A DNA stretch of 64,000 bases from Pseudomonas citri. GTDB taxonomy: Bacteria; Pseudomonadota; Gammaproteobacteria; Pseudomonadales; Pseudomonadaceae. Position 1 is the stretch's first letter; each line of letters begins with the position of its first letter. Shown piece after piece: positions 1-9,335 of the stretch. The notes under the pieces were generated by a model that did not search any database, was not told where the DNA came from, and worked only from the letters and a program-made list of their open reading frames with translations. The DNA is taken from the NCBI RefSeq assembly GCF_025336485.1, contig NZ_JAODAB010000006.1:124001-188000 (forward strand), given 5' to 3'. The position numbers and the translations under genes were made by a program.

Positions 1-1
1 G

Positions 2-463
2 CTTGGTCGCAGCTGCGCCGGTGCCGGCTTCGAGGCCGACGGCTGGCTGGCCGACGCCGCCGAACTGCTGGAAGGCGAGCCGGCGGACAACGTCCGCAAC
101 GCCCTCATCGGCCTGCAGGAAATGGTCAAGGGCGAGCTGACCAGCGACGACATGACCGTCGTCCTGCTGTTGCCCACCGACGATGCTCCCTTGGCCGAGC
201 GCGCCGCTGCGCTGGGCCAGTGGTGCCAGGGCTTCCTCGCGGGCTTCGGCCTGACCCGCCGCGAATACGCATTGAGCGAAGAGGCCAAGGAAGTGTTGCA
301 AGACCTGGCCGCGATTTCCCAGGTCCAGGATGCCCTGGAAGAGTCCGACGACGGCGAAAGCGACTACATGGAAGTGATGGAGTACCTGCGGGTCGCGCCA
401 TTGCTGCTGTTCACCGAGACCAAGAAAACCGATGCGGCGGCCGCCAAGCCGTCCTTGCATTGA
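2..463 (+). CDS. UPF0149/YgfB family protein, 5'-truncated
   Basis: The reading frame is open from the window edge, so the true start lies upstream; an internal ATG at 122 is not the start. The visible 153 residues include a Cys/Gly-rich stretch, then an acidic helical segment ending in a pattern ([12 protein letters not shown]) typical of the YgfB/YecA-like UPF0149 family. The function of this family is poorly defined. It lies just upstream of pepP, the position it also holds in other pseudomonads near zapA and pepP, and may be co-transcribed with it (25-bp gap). Confidence 0.8.
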   Translation, partial: LGRSCAGAGFEADGWLADAAELLEGEPADNVRNALIGLQEMVKGELTSDDMTVVLLLPTDDAPLAERAAALGQWCQGFLAGFGLTRREYALSEEAKEVLQDLAAISQVQDALEESDDGESDYMEVMEYLRVAPLLLFTETKKTDAAAAKPSLH

Positions 464-488
464 TTTTTAGAGGGAATACCGTCTGCCC

Positions 489-1823
489 ATGATTTATATC
501 CCGAAATCGGAATACAGCCGTCGCCGCAAGGCCTTGATGGCGCAGATGGAGCCCAACAGCATTGCAATCCTGCCCGCCGCCGCGGTTGCGATCCGTAACC
601 GCGACGTCGAGCACGTCTACCGTCAGGACAGTGACTTCCAGTACCTCAGCGGCTTTCCCGAGCCGCAAGCGGTGCTGGTGCTGATGCCGGGCCGGGCCCA
701 TGGCCAATACATCCTCTTTTGCCGCGAGCGCAACGCCGAACGTGAATTGTGGGACGGCCTGCGGGCCGGCCAGGAAGGGGCGATCCGTGACTATGGCGCC
801 GACGACGCGTTTCCCATCACCGATATAGACGACATCCTGCCGGGCCTGATCGAAGGCCGCGACCGGGTCTATTCGGCCATGGGCAGCAACCCGGAATTCG
901 ACCGGCACCTGATGGAGTGGATCAACGTGATTCGCTCAAAGGCCCACCTCGGCGCCCAGCCGCCGAACGAATTCGTTGCCCTGGATCACCTGCTGCACGA
1001 CATGCGCCTGTATAAATCAGCCGCGGAAGTGAAGGTGATGCGCGAAGCGGCGCGGATTTCCGCCCAGGCACATGTCCGGGCGATGCAGGCGGCGCGACCG
1101 GGGCTGTACGAATACAGCCTGGAAGCCGAGCTGGATTATGAATTCCGCAAGGGCGGGGCAAAGATGCCGGCCTATGGCTCGATCGTCGCGGCAGGCAACA
1201 ACAGTTGCATCCTGCATTACCAACAGAATGACGCGCTGCTCAAGGACGGTGACCTGGTGCTGATCGACGCCGGTTGTGAAATCGACTGCTATGCCAGCGA
1301 TATCACGCGCACCTGGCCAGTCAACGGCAAGTTTTCGCCCGAGCAGAAGGCGATCTATGAAGTGGTGCTGGCCGCCCAGGAAGCGGCATTTGCCGAGATC
1401 GCACCGAACAAGCACTGGAACCAGGCGCATGAAGCCACGGTCCGGGTCATCACCGAGGGGCTGGTGCGGCTGGGGCTGCTGGCAGGTGAGGTGGACGAAT
1501 TGATCGCCAGCGAGGCCCACCGGGCGTTCTACATGCACCGCGCCGGTCACTGGCTGGGCCTAGACGTGCACGATGTGGGCGAGTACCGGGTTGGTGGCGA
1601 ATGGCGGGTACTAGAGGTCGGCATGACGTTGACGGTGGAGCCGGGCATTTACATCAGCCCGAACAACCGCGACGTGGCGAAGAAATGGCGCGGCATTGGC
1701 GTGCGCATCGAGGATGACGTGGTAGTGACCAAGACCGGTTGTGAAATCCTGACCAGCGGTGTGCCGAAAACGGTCGCCGAAATAGAGGCCCTGATGGCCG
1801 CCGCACGGGCTCGCGCAGCATGA
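489..1823 (+). CDS. pepP: Xaa-Pro aminopeptidase (aminopeptidase P)
   Basis: This 444-residue protein removes N-terminal residues from peptides with proline in position two, in the cytoplasm. It has the family layout of an N-terminal AMP_N domain (about 1-170) and a C-terminal pita-bread metallopeptidase domain. All five dinuclear-metal ligands can be placed: Asp260, Asp271, His354, Glu384 and Glu408, in the motifs LIDAG, SDITRTWP, GHWLGLDVHD, VEPGIY and RIEDD. Its length matches E. coli PepP. The stop overlaps the ubiH start by 4 bp (ATGA), indicating translational coupling in a pepP-ubiH-ubiI operon. Confidence 0.96.
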   Translation: MIYIPKSEYSRRRKALMAQMEPNSIAILPAAAVAIRNRDVEHVYRQDSDFQYLSGFPEPQAVLVLMPGRAHGQYILFCRERNAERELWDGLRAGQEGAIRDYGADDAFPITDIDDILPGLIEGRDRVYSAMGSNPEFDRHLMEWINVIRSKAHLGAQPPNEFVALDHLLHDMRLYKSAAEVKVMREAARISAQAHVRAMQAARPGLYEYSLEAELDYEFRKGGAKMPAYGSIVAAGNNSCILHYQQNDALLKDGDLVLIDAGCEIDCYASDITRTWPVNGKFSPEQKAIYEVVLAAQEAAFAEIAPNKHWNQAHEATVRVITEGLVRLGLLAGEVDELIASEAHRAFYMHRAGHWLGLDVHDVGEYRVGGEWRVLEVGMTLTVEPGIYISPNNRDVAKKWRGIGVRIEDDVVVTKTGCEILTSGVPKTVAEIEALMAAARARAA

Positions 1824-3013
1824 GCCGGGTCAATGTGGCGATCGTCGGCGGTGGCCTGGTGGGCGCCAGCCTTGCCCTGGCCCTGCAGGCCGGCGCCAAG
1901 GTCCGTGGCTGGAAAATCATGTTGATCGAACCCTTCGCCCCCGGCGATGCCTGGCAGCCAAGCTACGATGCCCGTTCCTCGGCGTTGTCCTATGGCGCCC
2001 GGCAGATCTATCAGCGGCTGGGGCTCTGGCAGGCGATTTCCCGTCGCGCCGAGCCGATCAAACAGATCCACGTGTCCGACCGCGGGCGCTTTTCCACGGC
2101 GCGGCTGTCGGCCATGGAAGAAGGCGTGCCGGCCCTGGGCTACGTGGTGGAGAACGCCTGGCTCGGCCAGTGCCTCTGGCAAGGCCTCGATAAAGACGTG
2201 GTGAGTTGGCACTGCCCGGCGCAAGTCATCCGGATGGAACCTCTGGTCGATGGCTATCGCCTGACCCTCGACGACGAGACTACCGTGGAGTGCGACCTCG
2301 CCGTGTTGGCCGATGGTGGCCGTTCCAACCTGCGCGAGCAGTTGGGCGTCGGGGTGCGCAACCGACCTTATGACCAGAGCGCCCTGATCGCCAACATCAC
2401 CCCCGGCGAAGCCCACAACGGCATGGCCTTCGAACGCTTCACCGACGATGGCCCGATGGCCTTGTTGCCGCTGCCGGAGAACCGTTGCGCCCTGGTCTGG
2501 ACCCGCCAGGGCATGGACGCACAACGGCTGGCGGCCCTCGACGAGCGCAGCTTCCTCAGCGAATTGCAGGGCGTGTTCGGCTATCGCCTGGGCACCCTGA
2601 AACAAGTGGGCGCGCGACATCTTTACCCGTTGGCGTTGGTGGAGGCCGAAGAACAGGTACGGCCACACCTGGCCATCCTGGGCAACGCTGCCCACAGCCT
2701 GCACCCGATTGCCGGGCAGGGGTTCAACCTGTCCCTGCGCGATGCCCAGGTCCTGGCCGATGCCCTGCTCGACAGCGACACCACGCCGGGAGATTTTGCC
2801 GTGCTGCAGGCCTATCGCGAGCGCCAGCGCCTGGACCAGACCCTGACCGTGGGGTTCTCCGACCAGGTCACGCGCCTGTTCAGCAGCAGCCTGCCGCTGG
2901 TGTCCGTGGGCCGCAACCTGGGCCTGCTGGGCCTGGACCTGCTGCCGCCGGCCAAGCGCTGGTTCGCCCGTCAGGCCATGGGCCTGGGGACTCGGCCCGA
3001 TGTGTGGGATTAA
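1820..3013 (+). CDS. ubiH: 2-octaprenyl-6-methoxyphenol hydroxylase UbiH
   Basis: A flavoprotein monooxygenase of aerobic ubiquinone synthesis, 397 residues, expected to work in the membrane-associated Ubi complex. The N-terminal Rossmann dinucleotide motif (GGGLVGASLALAL, from residue 9), the central ADGGRSNLRE segment and the C-terminal FAD motif GNAAHSLHPIAGQGFNL are all present, in the order of the UbiH/UbiF/UbiI/COQ6 family. It starts inside the last codons of pepP. Assignment as UbiH rather than a sister hydroxylase rests on this operon position, which I recall as conserved in pseudomonads. Confidence 0.92.
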   Translation: MSRVNVAIVGGGLVGASLALALQAGAKVRGWKIMLIEPFAPGDAWQPSYDARSSALSYGARQIYQRLGLWQAISRRAEPIKQIHVSDRGRFSTARLSAMEEGVPALGYVVENAWLGQCLWQGLDKDVVSWHCPAQVIRMEPLVDGYRLTLDDETTVECDLAVLADGGRSNLREQLGVGVRNRPYDQSALIANITPGEAHNGMAFERFTDDGPMALLPLPENRCALVWTRQGMDAQRLAALDERSFLSELQGVFGYRLGTLKQVGARHLYPLALVEAEEQVRPHLAILGNAAHSLHPIAGQGFNLSLRDAQVLADALLDSDTTPGDFAVLQAYRERQRLDQTLTVGFSDQVTRLFSSSLPLVSVGRNLGLLGLDLLPPAKRWFARQAMGLGTRPDVWD

Positions 3014-3062
3014 TTATTCTTTTCATGGGTGGCTCATGTCGCCCGCAAAACAGGCTTGAAGC

Positions 3063-4286
3063 ATGGAATTGCGTGCAGATCTGCTGATTGTCGGCGCCGG
3101 TATGGTTGGCAGCGCCCTGGCGCTGGCGTTGCAGGGCAGCGGCTTGCAAGTGCTGCTGCTCGACGGCAGTCCGCTGAGCGTCAAACCCTTCGACCCGCAG
3201 GCGGCGTTCGAGCCGCGGGTCAGCGCCTTGTCGGCGGCCAGCCAGCGGATTCTCGAGCGCCTGGGCGTCTGGGACGGCATCACCGCCCGGCGCGCCAGTC
3301 CGTACACCGACATGCACGTGTGGGACGGCAGCGGTACCGGGCAGATCCATTTTTCCGCCGCCAGCCTGCATGCCGAGGTGCTGGGGCATATCGTCGAGAA
3401 CCGTGTCGTGCAGGACGCCTTGCTGGATCGCCTGCATGACTGCGACCTGGGTCTGCTGGCCAATGCCCGGTTGGAGCAGATGCGTCGCTCCGGCGACGAC
3501 TGGCTGCTGACCCTGGCCGATGGCCGCACCTTGCGCGCGCCGCTGGTGATCGCCGCCGACGGTGCGAACTCGGCCGTGCGCCGCCTTACTGGTGTCGCCA
3601 CTCGTGAGTGGGATTATCTGCACCACGCCATCGTCACCAGCGTGCGCAGTGCCCGGCCGCATCGGATGACGGCATGGCAGCGCTTTACCGACAACGGCCC
3701 GCTGGCCTTCTTGCCGCTGGAGCGAGACGGCGAGCACGACTGGTGCTCGATCGTCTGGTCGACCACACCCGGCGAGGCGCAGCGCTTGATGGCGCTCGAT
3801 GACGCCCAGTTCTGCAGTGAATTGGAACGGGCTTTCGAAGGTCGGCTCGGCACGGTGCTGGGCGCCGACCCGCGCCTGTGCGTGCCGCTGCGCCAGCGTC
3901 ATGCCAAGCGCTACGTGGCCGAAGGGCTGGCGCTGATCGGTGATGCGGCCCATACCATCCATCCGCTGGCCGGGCAGGGGGTGAACCTGGGCTTCCTCGA
4001 TGCCGCCGTGCTGGCCGAAGTGTTGTTGCAAGCGGCCGGACGTGGCGAGCGACTGGCGGACGTCAAGGTGCTGAGTCGCTACGAGCGCCGACGCATGCCT
4101 CACAATCTGGCGCTGATGGCGGCGATGGAAGGTTTCGAGCGCTTGTTCCAGGCCGATCCCTTGCCGGTGCGCTGGTTGCGCAACACCGGATTGAAACTGG
4201 TGGACCACCTGCCTGAGGCCAAGGCGCTGTTCGTGCGCGAGGCGCTGGGGTTGACCGGGGATTTGCCGGATTTGGCCAAGGCCTAG
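3063..4286 (+). CDS. ubiI: UbiI/VisC-like FAD-dependent ubiquinone hydroxylase
   Basis: A second flavin hydroxylase, 407 residues, lying 49 bp after ubiH. It carries GAGMVGSALALAL near the N-terminus, IAADGANSAVRRL in the middle and GDAAHTIHPLAGQGVNLG near the C-terminus, the three FAD/NADPH family motifs. Enzymes of this type hydroxylate the aromatic ring of ubiquinone precursors. Motifs alone do not separate UbiI (C5) from UbiF (C6) activity; I favour UbiI because the VisC/UbiI gene sits next to ubiH in related genomes. The same operon as pepP-ubiH is likely. Confidence 0.82.
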   Translation: MELRADLLIVGAGMVGSALALALQGSGLQVLLLDGSPLSVKPFDPQAAFEPRVSALSAASQRILERLGVWDGITARRASPYTDMHVWDGSGTGQIHFSAASLHAEVLGHIVENRVVQDALLDRLHDCDLGLLANARLEQMRRSGDDWLLTLADGRTLRAPLVIAADGANSAVRRLTGVATREWDYLHHAIVTSVRSARPHRMTAWQRFTDNGPLAFLPLERDGEHDWCSIVWSTTPGEAQRLMALDDAQFCSELERAFEGRLGTVLGADPRLCVPLRQRHAKRYVAEGLALIGDAAHTIHPLAGQGVNLGFLDAAVLAEVLLQAAGRGERLADVKVLSRYERRRMPHNLALMAAMEGFERLFQADPLPVRWLRNTGLKLVDHLPEAKALFVREALGLTGDLPDLAKA

Positions 4287-4388
4287 TGGGCAGGCCCCAT
4301 CGCAGGCGAGCCTTGCCCCACAGATGAATGTGGGGCAGTTGCAACATTTGGAAATGTGTCCACCGACTGTTCGATTGAGCTGCCAAAT

Positions 4389-4407
4389 GTGAGTCCTTAT
4401 CATTTGC
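4389..4407 (+). promoter_or_regulatory. Possible weak Fur-like box before the iron-type binding protein gene
   Basis: A 19-bp site upstream of the ABC binding protein matches the classic 19-bp Fur consensus at about 11 positions, best in the half TTATCATTT. The rest of the 149-bp gap holds only a partial REP-like stretch (GCAGGCGAGCCTTGCCCCACA) just after ubiI. The iron-type cargo of the downstream gene is the main reason to note this weak match. Confidence 0.28.
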
Positions 4408-4435
4408 GCACTTCATTCATCGAGAGACTGCTCCC

Positions 4436-5440
4436 ATGTCGGCACCCAAACGCCTGCTGTCCGCCCTCGCCTTGACCCTGATCGGCGCCACTGCCGCCCA
4501 GGCTGCCGACGAGGTGGTGGTCTATTCCTCGCGTATCGACGAACTGATCAAGCCGGTCTTCGATGCCTACACCAAGCAGACCGGCGTATCGGTGAAATTC
4601 ATCACCGACAAGGAGGCGCCATTGATGCAGCGGATCAAGGCGGAAGGCGAGAACGCCACCGCCGACCTGCTGCTCACCGTCGATGCCGGCAACCTCTGGC
4701 AGGCCGAGCAGATGGGCATTCTCCAGCCGTTCACTTCGCCGGTGATCGACGCCAACATTCCTTCGCAATACCGCGCTTCTTCCCACGCCTGGACTGGCTT
4801 GAGCCTGCGGGCGCGGACCATTGCCTACTCCACCGACCGGGTCAAACCCGACGAACTGAGCACCTACGAAGCCCTGGCGGGTGACCAATGGGAAGGTCGC
4901 CTGTGCCTGCGGACCTCGAAGAAGGTCTACAACCAGTCGCTGACCGCCACGCTGATCGAGACCCACGGTGCGGAAAAAACCGAGGAGATCCTCAAGGGCT
5001 GGGTCCGGAACCTGTCCACTGACGTGTTCTCCGACGACACGGCCTTGCTTGAGGCGATCAACGCCGGGCAATGCGACGTCGGCATCGTCAACACCTACTA
5101 CTTCGGTCGCCTGCACCAGCAGAAGCCGGACCTGAAGGTGAAGTTGTTCTGGCCGAACCAGGCGGATCGTGGCGTGCACATCAACCTTTCGGGCATCGGC
5201 CTGACCAAATATGCGCCGCACCCGGAAGCCGCGAAGAAACTGGTGGAGTGGATGACCACGCCGGAGGCGCAAAGTATCTTTGCCGACGTGAACCAGGAAT
5301 TCCCGGCCAACCCGAAAGTCGAGCCGTCCAAGGAAGTGGCGGCCTGGGGCAAGTTCAAGGCCGATACCTTGCCGGTGGAAGTGGCCGGTAAGCGCCAGGC
5401 CGAAGCCATTCGCATGATGGATCGGGCTGGCTGGAACTGA
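4436..5440 (+). CDS. Fe(3+)-type ABC transporter periplasmic binding protein (FbpA/HitA-like)
   Basis: This 334-residue exported protein should bind ferric iron in the periplasm and hand it to the permease encoded next. A Sec signal peptide ends at about residue 23 ([10 protein letters not shown]), and the mature chain starts with the family pattern VVVYSSR. A tyrosine pair in GIVNTYYFG corresponds to the iron-binding tyrosines of FbpA-type proteins, and [14 protein letters not shown] precedes it as expected. No ATPase gene follows, so the transporter must borrow one encoded elsewhere. A REP doublet separates it from the permease gene. Confidence 0.88.
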   Translation: MSAPKRLLSALALTLIGATAAQAADEVVVYSSRIDELIKPVFDAYTKQTGVSVKFITDKEAPLMQRIKAEGENATADLLLTVDAGNLWQAEQMGILQPFTSPVIDANIPSQYRASSHAWTGLSLRARTIAYSTDRVKPDELSTYEALAGDQWEGRLCLRTSKKVYNQSLTATLIETHGAEKTEEILKGWVRNLSTDVFSDDTALLEAINAGQCDVGIVNTYYFGRLHQQKPDLKVKLFWPNQADRGVHINLSGIGLTKYAPHPEAAKKLVEWMTTPEAQSIFADVNQEFPANPKVEPSKEVAAWGKFKADTLPVEVAGKRQAEAIRMMDRAGWN

Positions 5441-5457
5441 ACAAACGGGCAAGGTCC

Positions 5458-5584
5458 CTTGTGGCGAGGGGATTTATCCCCGTGGGCTTGCGAAGCAAGC
5501 CCAAAAAAAGCATTCGCCTGATGTAACCAGGAGCTCTACCAGGGTCGCTTCGCGACCCAACGGGGATAAATCCCCTCGCCACAG
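5458..5584. repeat. REP doublet (REPIN-like inverted pair) between binding protein and permease genes
   Basis: Two REP-type units face each other. The left arm TGTGGCGAGGGGATTTATCC is mirrored by GGATAAATCCCCTCGCCACA on the right. Each arm is followed inward by its own perfect small hairpin (GGGCTTGC-GAA-GCAAGCCC at 5484-5502 and GGGTCGC-TTC-GCGACCC at 5542-5558). The element fills almost the whole space between the two transporter genes. Confidence 0.85.
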
Positions 5585-5628
5585 AATTCTGTGTGCCTGC
5601 CGATGCATCACTTGAACGAGAGCCTTCC

Positions 5629-7245
5629 TTGACCCACCCCGTCCAACGCCGCTGGTACCCCCTGGTCTTCGCCATCGCCGCGTTGGTCCTGCTGCCCCTG
5701 AGTGTCCTGCTGCTGTCCTGGCAGAGCATCGACCAGCAGATCTGGTCCCACCTGTGGGACACCCAGATGCCACGCCTGCTGGGCAACACCCTGACGTTGA
5801 TCCTGGGGGTCGGGGTGGGGGTGACGCTGCTGGGCGTGAGTCTCGCCTGGCTGACCAGCCTGTGCGAATTCCCCGGACGACGCTGGCTCGACTGGGCGTT
5901 GATGCTGCCTTTTGCGATTCCAGCCTACGTGCTGGCGTTTGTCTTCGTGGGCCTGCTGGATTTCGCCGGCCCCGTGCAGACGCTGCTGCGCGAGTGGTTG
6001 GGCACGGGCCTGCGCCTGCCGCGAGTCCGCTCCACCGGTGGCGTGATCCTGGTGCTGGTGCTGGTTTTCTACCCCTACGTTTATCTGCTGGCGCGCAGTG
6101 CGTTCCTGGCCCAGGGCAAAGGCTTGATGGAAGCGGCCCGAGTGCTCGGACAATCGCCGTGGCAGGCGTTCTGGCGCGTGGCCCTGCCGATGGCCCGGCC
6201 GGCCATCGGTGCGGGCGTGGCACTGGCGCTGATGGAAACCCTGGCGGACTTCGGTGCGGTGTCGGTGTTCAACTTCGACACCTTCACCACTGCCATCTAC
6301 AAGACCTGGTACGGCTTCTTCAGTCTCTCCAGCGCTGCCCAACTGGCCAGCCTGTTGTTGCTGGCGGTGATGCTGGTGCTCTATGGCGAACGCCGCGCCC
6401 GCGGTGCCCAACGGGCCAGTAACGAGCGCCCCCGGGCCAAGGCGCTGTACACCTTGCGCGGCCTCAAGGCCATGGCAGCCAGTGGCTGGTGTTTCCTGGT
6501 GTTTGCCTGCGCGTTCGTCATCCCGGTCTTGCAACTGGTGGTGTGGTTCTGGCAACGCGGTCGTTTTGACCTGGACGAGCGCTATGCCGGGTTGATCCTC
6601 CACACGCTGTACCTGGGCGGTTTGGCGGCGCTGGTCACGGTGTCTGTCGCCTTGCTGCTGGCGTTCGCCCGACGGCTGGCGCCGACCCGCCCGATCCGGG
6701 CCGGCGTCGGCCTGGCCAACCTGGGCTATGCCTTGCCCGGTTCGGTGCTGGCGGTGTCGATCATGCTCGCGTTCAGCTATCTGGATCGCGAGCTGGTCAT
6801 CCCGTTGTCGACCTGGCTTGGCGGTGCGGGCAAACCGTTGTTGCTGGGCAGCCTGTCCGCGCTGTTGCTGGCCTATCTGGTGCGTTTCCTGGCCGTGGCC
6901 TACGGCCCGCTGGAAAGCAGCCTGGGGCGGATTCGCCCGTCGCTGCCTGAAGCTGCACGCAGTCTCGGGGTCAGTGGGCCGCGACTGTTCTTCAAAGTGT
7001 ATCTGCCGTTGCTGCTGCCCGGCACCCTGAGCGCGGCGCTGCTGGTGTTCGTCGATGTCCTCAAGGAAATGCCCGCGACCTTGCTGATGCGTCCGTTCGG
7101 CTGGGACACCCTGGCGGTGCGGATTTTCGAAATGACCAGCGAAGGCGAATGGGCCCGCGCCGCATTGCCGGCGTTGACCCTGGTGCTGGTGGGATTGTTG
7201 CCGGTCATCGGCTTGATACGACGTTCGGCCCATCGAAACAGCTAG
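5629..7245 (+). CDS. Iron ABC transporter permease, fused two-domain type (FbpB/SfuB-like)
   Basis: An inner-membrane permease of 538 residues with about twelve hydrophobic segments and two copies of the binding-protein-dependent permease signature: EAARVLGQSPWQAFWRVALP in the first half and EAARSLGVSGPRLFFKVYLP in the second. This double arrangement is typical of FbpB/SfuB-type ferric permeases. I chose the TTG at 5629 (product begins MTHPVQRRW) over the longer in-frame GTG at 5593, because the extra dozen residues are polar, the upstream GTG lies close to the REP arm, and a GAG-rich ribosome site precedes the TTG. Confidence 0.87.
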   Translation: MTHPVQRRWYPLVFAIAALVLLPLSVLLLSWQSIDQQIWSHLWDTQMPRLLGNTLTLILGVGVGVTLLGVSLAWLTSLCEFPGRRWLDWALMLPFAIPAYVLAFVFVGLLDFAGPVQTLLREWLGTGLRLPRVRSTGGVILVLVLVFYPYVYLLARSAFLAQGKGLMEAARVLGQSPWQAFWRVALPMARPAIGAGVALALMETLADFGAVSVFNFDTFTTAIYKTWYGFFSLSSAAQLASLLLLAVMLVLYGERRARGAQRASNERPRAKALYTLRGLKAMAASGWCFLVFACAFVIPVLQLVVWFWQRGRFDLDERYAGLILHTLYLGGLAALVTVSVALLLAFARRLAPTRPIRAGVGLANLGYALPGSVLAVSIMLAFSYLDRELVIPLSTWLGGAGKPLLLGSLSALLLAYLVRFLAVAYGPLESSLGRIRPSLPEAARSLGVSGPRLFFKVYLPLLLPGTLSAALLVFVDVLKEMPATLLMRPFGWDTLAVRIFEMTSEGEWARAALPALTLVLVGLLPVIGLIRRSAHRNS

Positions 7246-7342
7246 GTGTCAGTCCTACATCATGCGGCTACAATGCGCGGCATTCGGTGCGGTCCGTCTG
7301 TCGGACTTGCCGCACCTTCGCCAAGCCCGGAAGGAGAAACCC

Positions 7343-8425
7343 ATGGGACAGCGCACGCCTCTGTATGACCTTCATCTCGCCCTCGGCGCGAAGATGGTCG
7401 ATTTTGGCGGTTGGGATATGCCTTTGCATTACGGCTCGCAAGTTGAAGAACACCATCAGGTGCGGCGCGACTGCGGCGTGTTCGACGTATCCCACATGAC
7501 CGTGATCGATATCGCCGGTCCCCAGGCCAAGGCCTGGCTGCAACGCCTGCTGGCCAATGATGTCGATCGCCTGCAAGACACGGGGCGCGCCTTGTACAGC
7601 GCCATGCTCAATGAGCGCGGCGGTATCGTCGACGACATGATCGTCTACCGCGTCGAGGACGGCTATCGACTGGTCTTCAATGCCTCGACCCGCGATCAGG
7701 ACCTGGCCTGGATGCAAGCCCAGCTCGCCGGCTACGACGTGCAACTGCATGAGCGTTCCGAACTGGCGATGCTGGCGATCCAGGGGCCCCATGCGCGCCA
7801 CAAGATTGCCGAACTGGTGGCGCAATCGCGCGGCCAGTTGATCCAGCAACTCAAACCTTTCGAAGGTCGCGCCGACGGTGACTGGTTCATCGCCCGCACT
7901 GGCTACACCGGCGAGGATGGTTTGGAAATTGTCCTGCCTGCCCACGAAGCCCCGAGTTTCTTCAACGACCTGGTGGGTGCCGGCATTTCTCCCATCGGCC
8001 TTGGCGCCCGCGACACTTTGCGCCTGGAGGCCGGCATGAACCTCTACGGCCAGGACATTCACCAGGATGTTTCACCGCTGGCCTCGAACATGGCCTGGAG
8101 CATCGCCTGGGAACCGGCGAGCCGCCAGTTCATCGGGCGCAGCGTGCTGGAAGCCGAGTTGGCGAAGGGCGTGCAGCACAAACTGGTCGGGCTGGTGTTG
8201 GAGGAGCGCGGCGTTCTGCGCGCCCATCAGGTGGTTCGCATTGCCGATGTTGGCGAAGGGGAGATCACCAGTGGTAGTTTTTCTCCTACGCTTAGCAAGT
8301 CGATCGCCCTGGCACGCGTTCCGATGGCCACCGCCGACCGTGCCGAGGTAGAAATTCGTGGTAAGTGGTACCCGGTACGGGTGGTCAAGCCGACCTTCGT
8401 CCGCCATGGCAAAACCCTGATCTAA
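7343..8425 (+). CDS. gcvT: Glycine cleavage system T protein (aminomethyltransferase)
   Basis: This 360-residue enzyme moves the methylene group from the aminomethyl-H protein to tetrahydrofolate, releasing ammonia. Family segments are clear: LYDLHLALGAKMVDFGGWDMP at the start (shown in part), a central FIARTGYTGEDGLEI motif and LGARDTLRLEAGMNLYG. The ATG at 7343 follows a strong AAGGAG site and gives the usual GcvT length; the frame extends upstream to 7262 without resemblance to the family. TACAAT at 7269 is a plausible -10 element. gcvH follows after 52 bp, but gcvP is not adjacent. Confidence 0.95.
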   Translation: MGQRTPLYDLHLALGAKMVDFGGWDMPLHYGSQVEEHHQVRRDCGVFDVSHMTVIDIAGPQAKAWLQRLLANDVDRLQDTGRALYSAMLNERGGIVDDMIVYRVEDGYRLVFNASTRDQDLAWMQAQLAGYDVQLHERSELAMLAIQGPHARHKIAELVAQSRGQLIQQLKPFEGRADGDWFIARTGYTGEDGLEIVLPAHEAPSFFNDLVGAGISPIGLGARDTLRLEAGMNLYGQDIHQDVSPLASNMAWSIAWEPASRQFIGRSVLEAELAKGVQHKLVGLVLEERGVLRAHQVVRIADVGEGEITSGSFSPTLSKSIALARVPMATADRAEVEIRGKWYPVRVVKPTFVRHGKTLI

Positions 8426-8477
8426 CTCTTTGCGGCAGGCCGCTGGCTGCTGAAACTTTCATTTGAGGACACAGAAT

Positions 8478-8861
8478 ATGAGCAACATCCCTGTCGAGTT
8501 GCGTTTTGCCGAAAGCCATGAATGGGCGAGAAAGGAAGGCGATTTGATCGTGGTGGGTATCTCCGACCACGCCCAGGAAGCGCTGGGTGACGTGGTGTTT
8601 GTCGAGCTGCCGGAAATCGGCAAGGTCTTCGCGGCCGGTGATACGGCGGGCGTGGTGGAGTCGGTGAAAGCGGCATCGGACATCTATTCGCCAGTGGCGG
8701 GTGAAGTGGTCGAAGTGAACGAAGGCCTGAGCGGCGAGCCGGAAGCGCTGAACAATGAGCCATACGAATCGTGGATCTTCAAGGTCAAGCCATCCAATGC
8801 CGATGCTGACCTGGCCAAGCTGCTGGATGCCGCGGGTTACGCAGCGGCTATCGGCGAGTAA
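8478..8861 (+). CDS. gcvH: Glycine cleavage system H protein (lipoyl carrier)
   Basis: A 127-residue lipoyl-domain protein that shuttles the aminomethyl arm between the P, T and L proteins. The lipoylation lysine lies in [17 protein letters not shown], the conserved H-protein site, and [18 protein letters not shown] is the typical core. The start at 8478 is preceded by GAGGACAC; a TTG at 8463 in the same frame would only add five unlike residues. It is the last gene before a strong bidirectional terminator, so gcvT-gcvH form a two-gene unit, with gcvP presumably elsewhere in the genome. Confidence 0.96.
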   Translation: MSNIPVELRFAESHEWARKEGDLIVVGISDHAQEALGDVVFVELPEIGKVFAAGDTAGVVESVKAASDIYSPVAGEVVEVNEGLSGEPEALNNEPYESWIFKVKPSNADADLAKLLDAAGYAAAIGE

Positions 8862-8885
8862 ACACAGGCCTGGGGTTCGCCGGGC

Positions 8886-8918
8886 AAAAAAATGCCGCTC
8901 GATCGAGCGGCATTTTTA
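8886..8918. terminator. Bidirectional intrinsic terminator
   Basis: AAATGCCGCTCGATCGAGCGGCATTT forms a perfect hairpin with an A-run before it and a T-run after it. It sits between convergent gcvH and the DUF2388 gene and can serve both strands. Confidence 0.92.
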
Positions 8919-8929
8919 TTGGCCGGGAA

Positions 8930-9247
8930 TCAGTCCTGGGCGACGGCGTTTTTCGCCAGGATCGCGTTGGCCAGTTCCATGTCGGTGGCCTGCAGGCCTG
9001 GATTGTCGGCACGGACTTTTTGCATCGCGGCCTCGAGGTACGGGCCACGGATACTGCCGTCACTGGCGACAAAACTGCCGGCGTCGTCCTGGGCGGCGAC
9101 GATCAGCTTGTGATCCTTGAAGGTCAGGTAGGTAGAACCGGTGGTTGCACCGGAAGAGATGACGTTACGCCAAAACGTGTCGGCCATTGCCGAGCCCACA
9201 GGCAAAGAAAGCAGGGCTAGGGTCGCGACAGCAAGTTTGAGACGCAT
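8930..9247 (-). CDS. DUF2388 family small exported protein
   Basis: A 105-residue protein with a clear Sec signal peptide (MRLKLAVATLALLSLPVGSA, cut after AMA). The mature part has the pattern TFWRNVISSGATTGSTYLTF followed by a short helical tail, which I recognise as the Pseudomonas DUF2388 family; its function is unknown. The ATG at 9247 has a GGAG site; an upstream in-frame GTG would add five residues before the signal peptide. Related paralogues are often found in small groups, but here the gene stands alone, convergent with gcvH and 88 bp downstream of the GspE-like gene. Confidence 0.85.
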   Translation of the reverse strand: MRLKLAVATLALLSLPVGSAMADTFWRNVISSGATTGSTYLTFKDHKLIVAAQDDAGSFVASDGSIRGPYLEAAMQKVRADNPGLQATDMELANAILAKNAVAQD

Positions 9248-9335
9248 GATAGGTGACTCCACTGGGTTAACTATGGGTTTGGATTACTTGCGCCTCGATT
9301 CAGTTCCATGACGGTCCGGTCAAGCGTCGCCTGCC

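Noticed and set aside
5608..7233. 541-residue open frame antisense to the iron permease
   Set aside because: It is rich in Gln, Arg and His with no hydrophobic core or family motif, as expected from the complement of GC-rich codons. The sense strand encodes a clear two-domain permease.
7246..7342. Possible glycine riboswitch before gcvT
   Set aside because: The leader is under 100 bases and I could not find the conserved glycine aptamer core; only a -10-like element and a strong ribosome site are visible.
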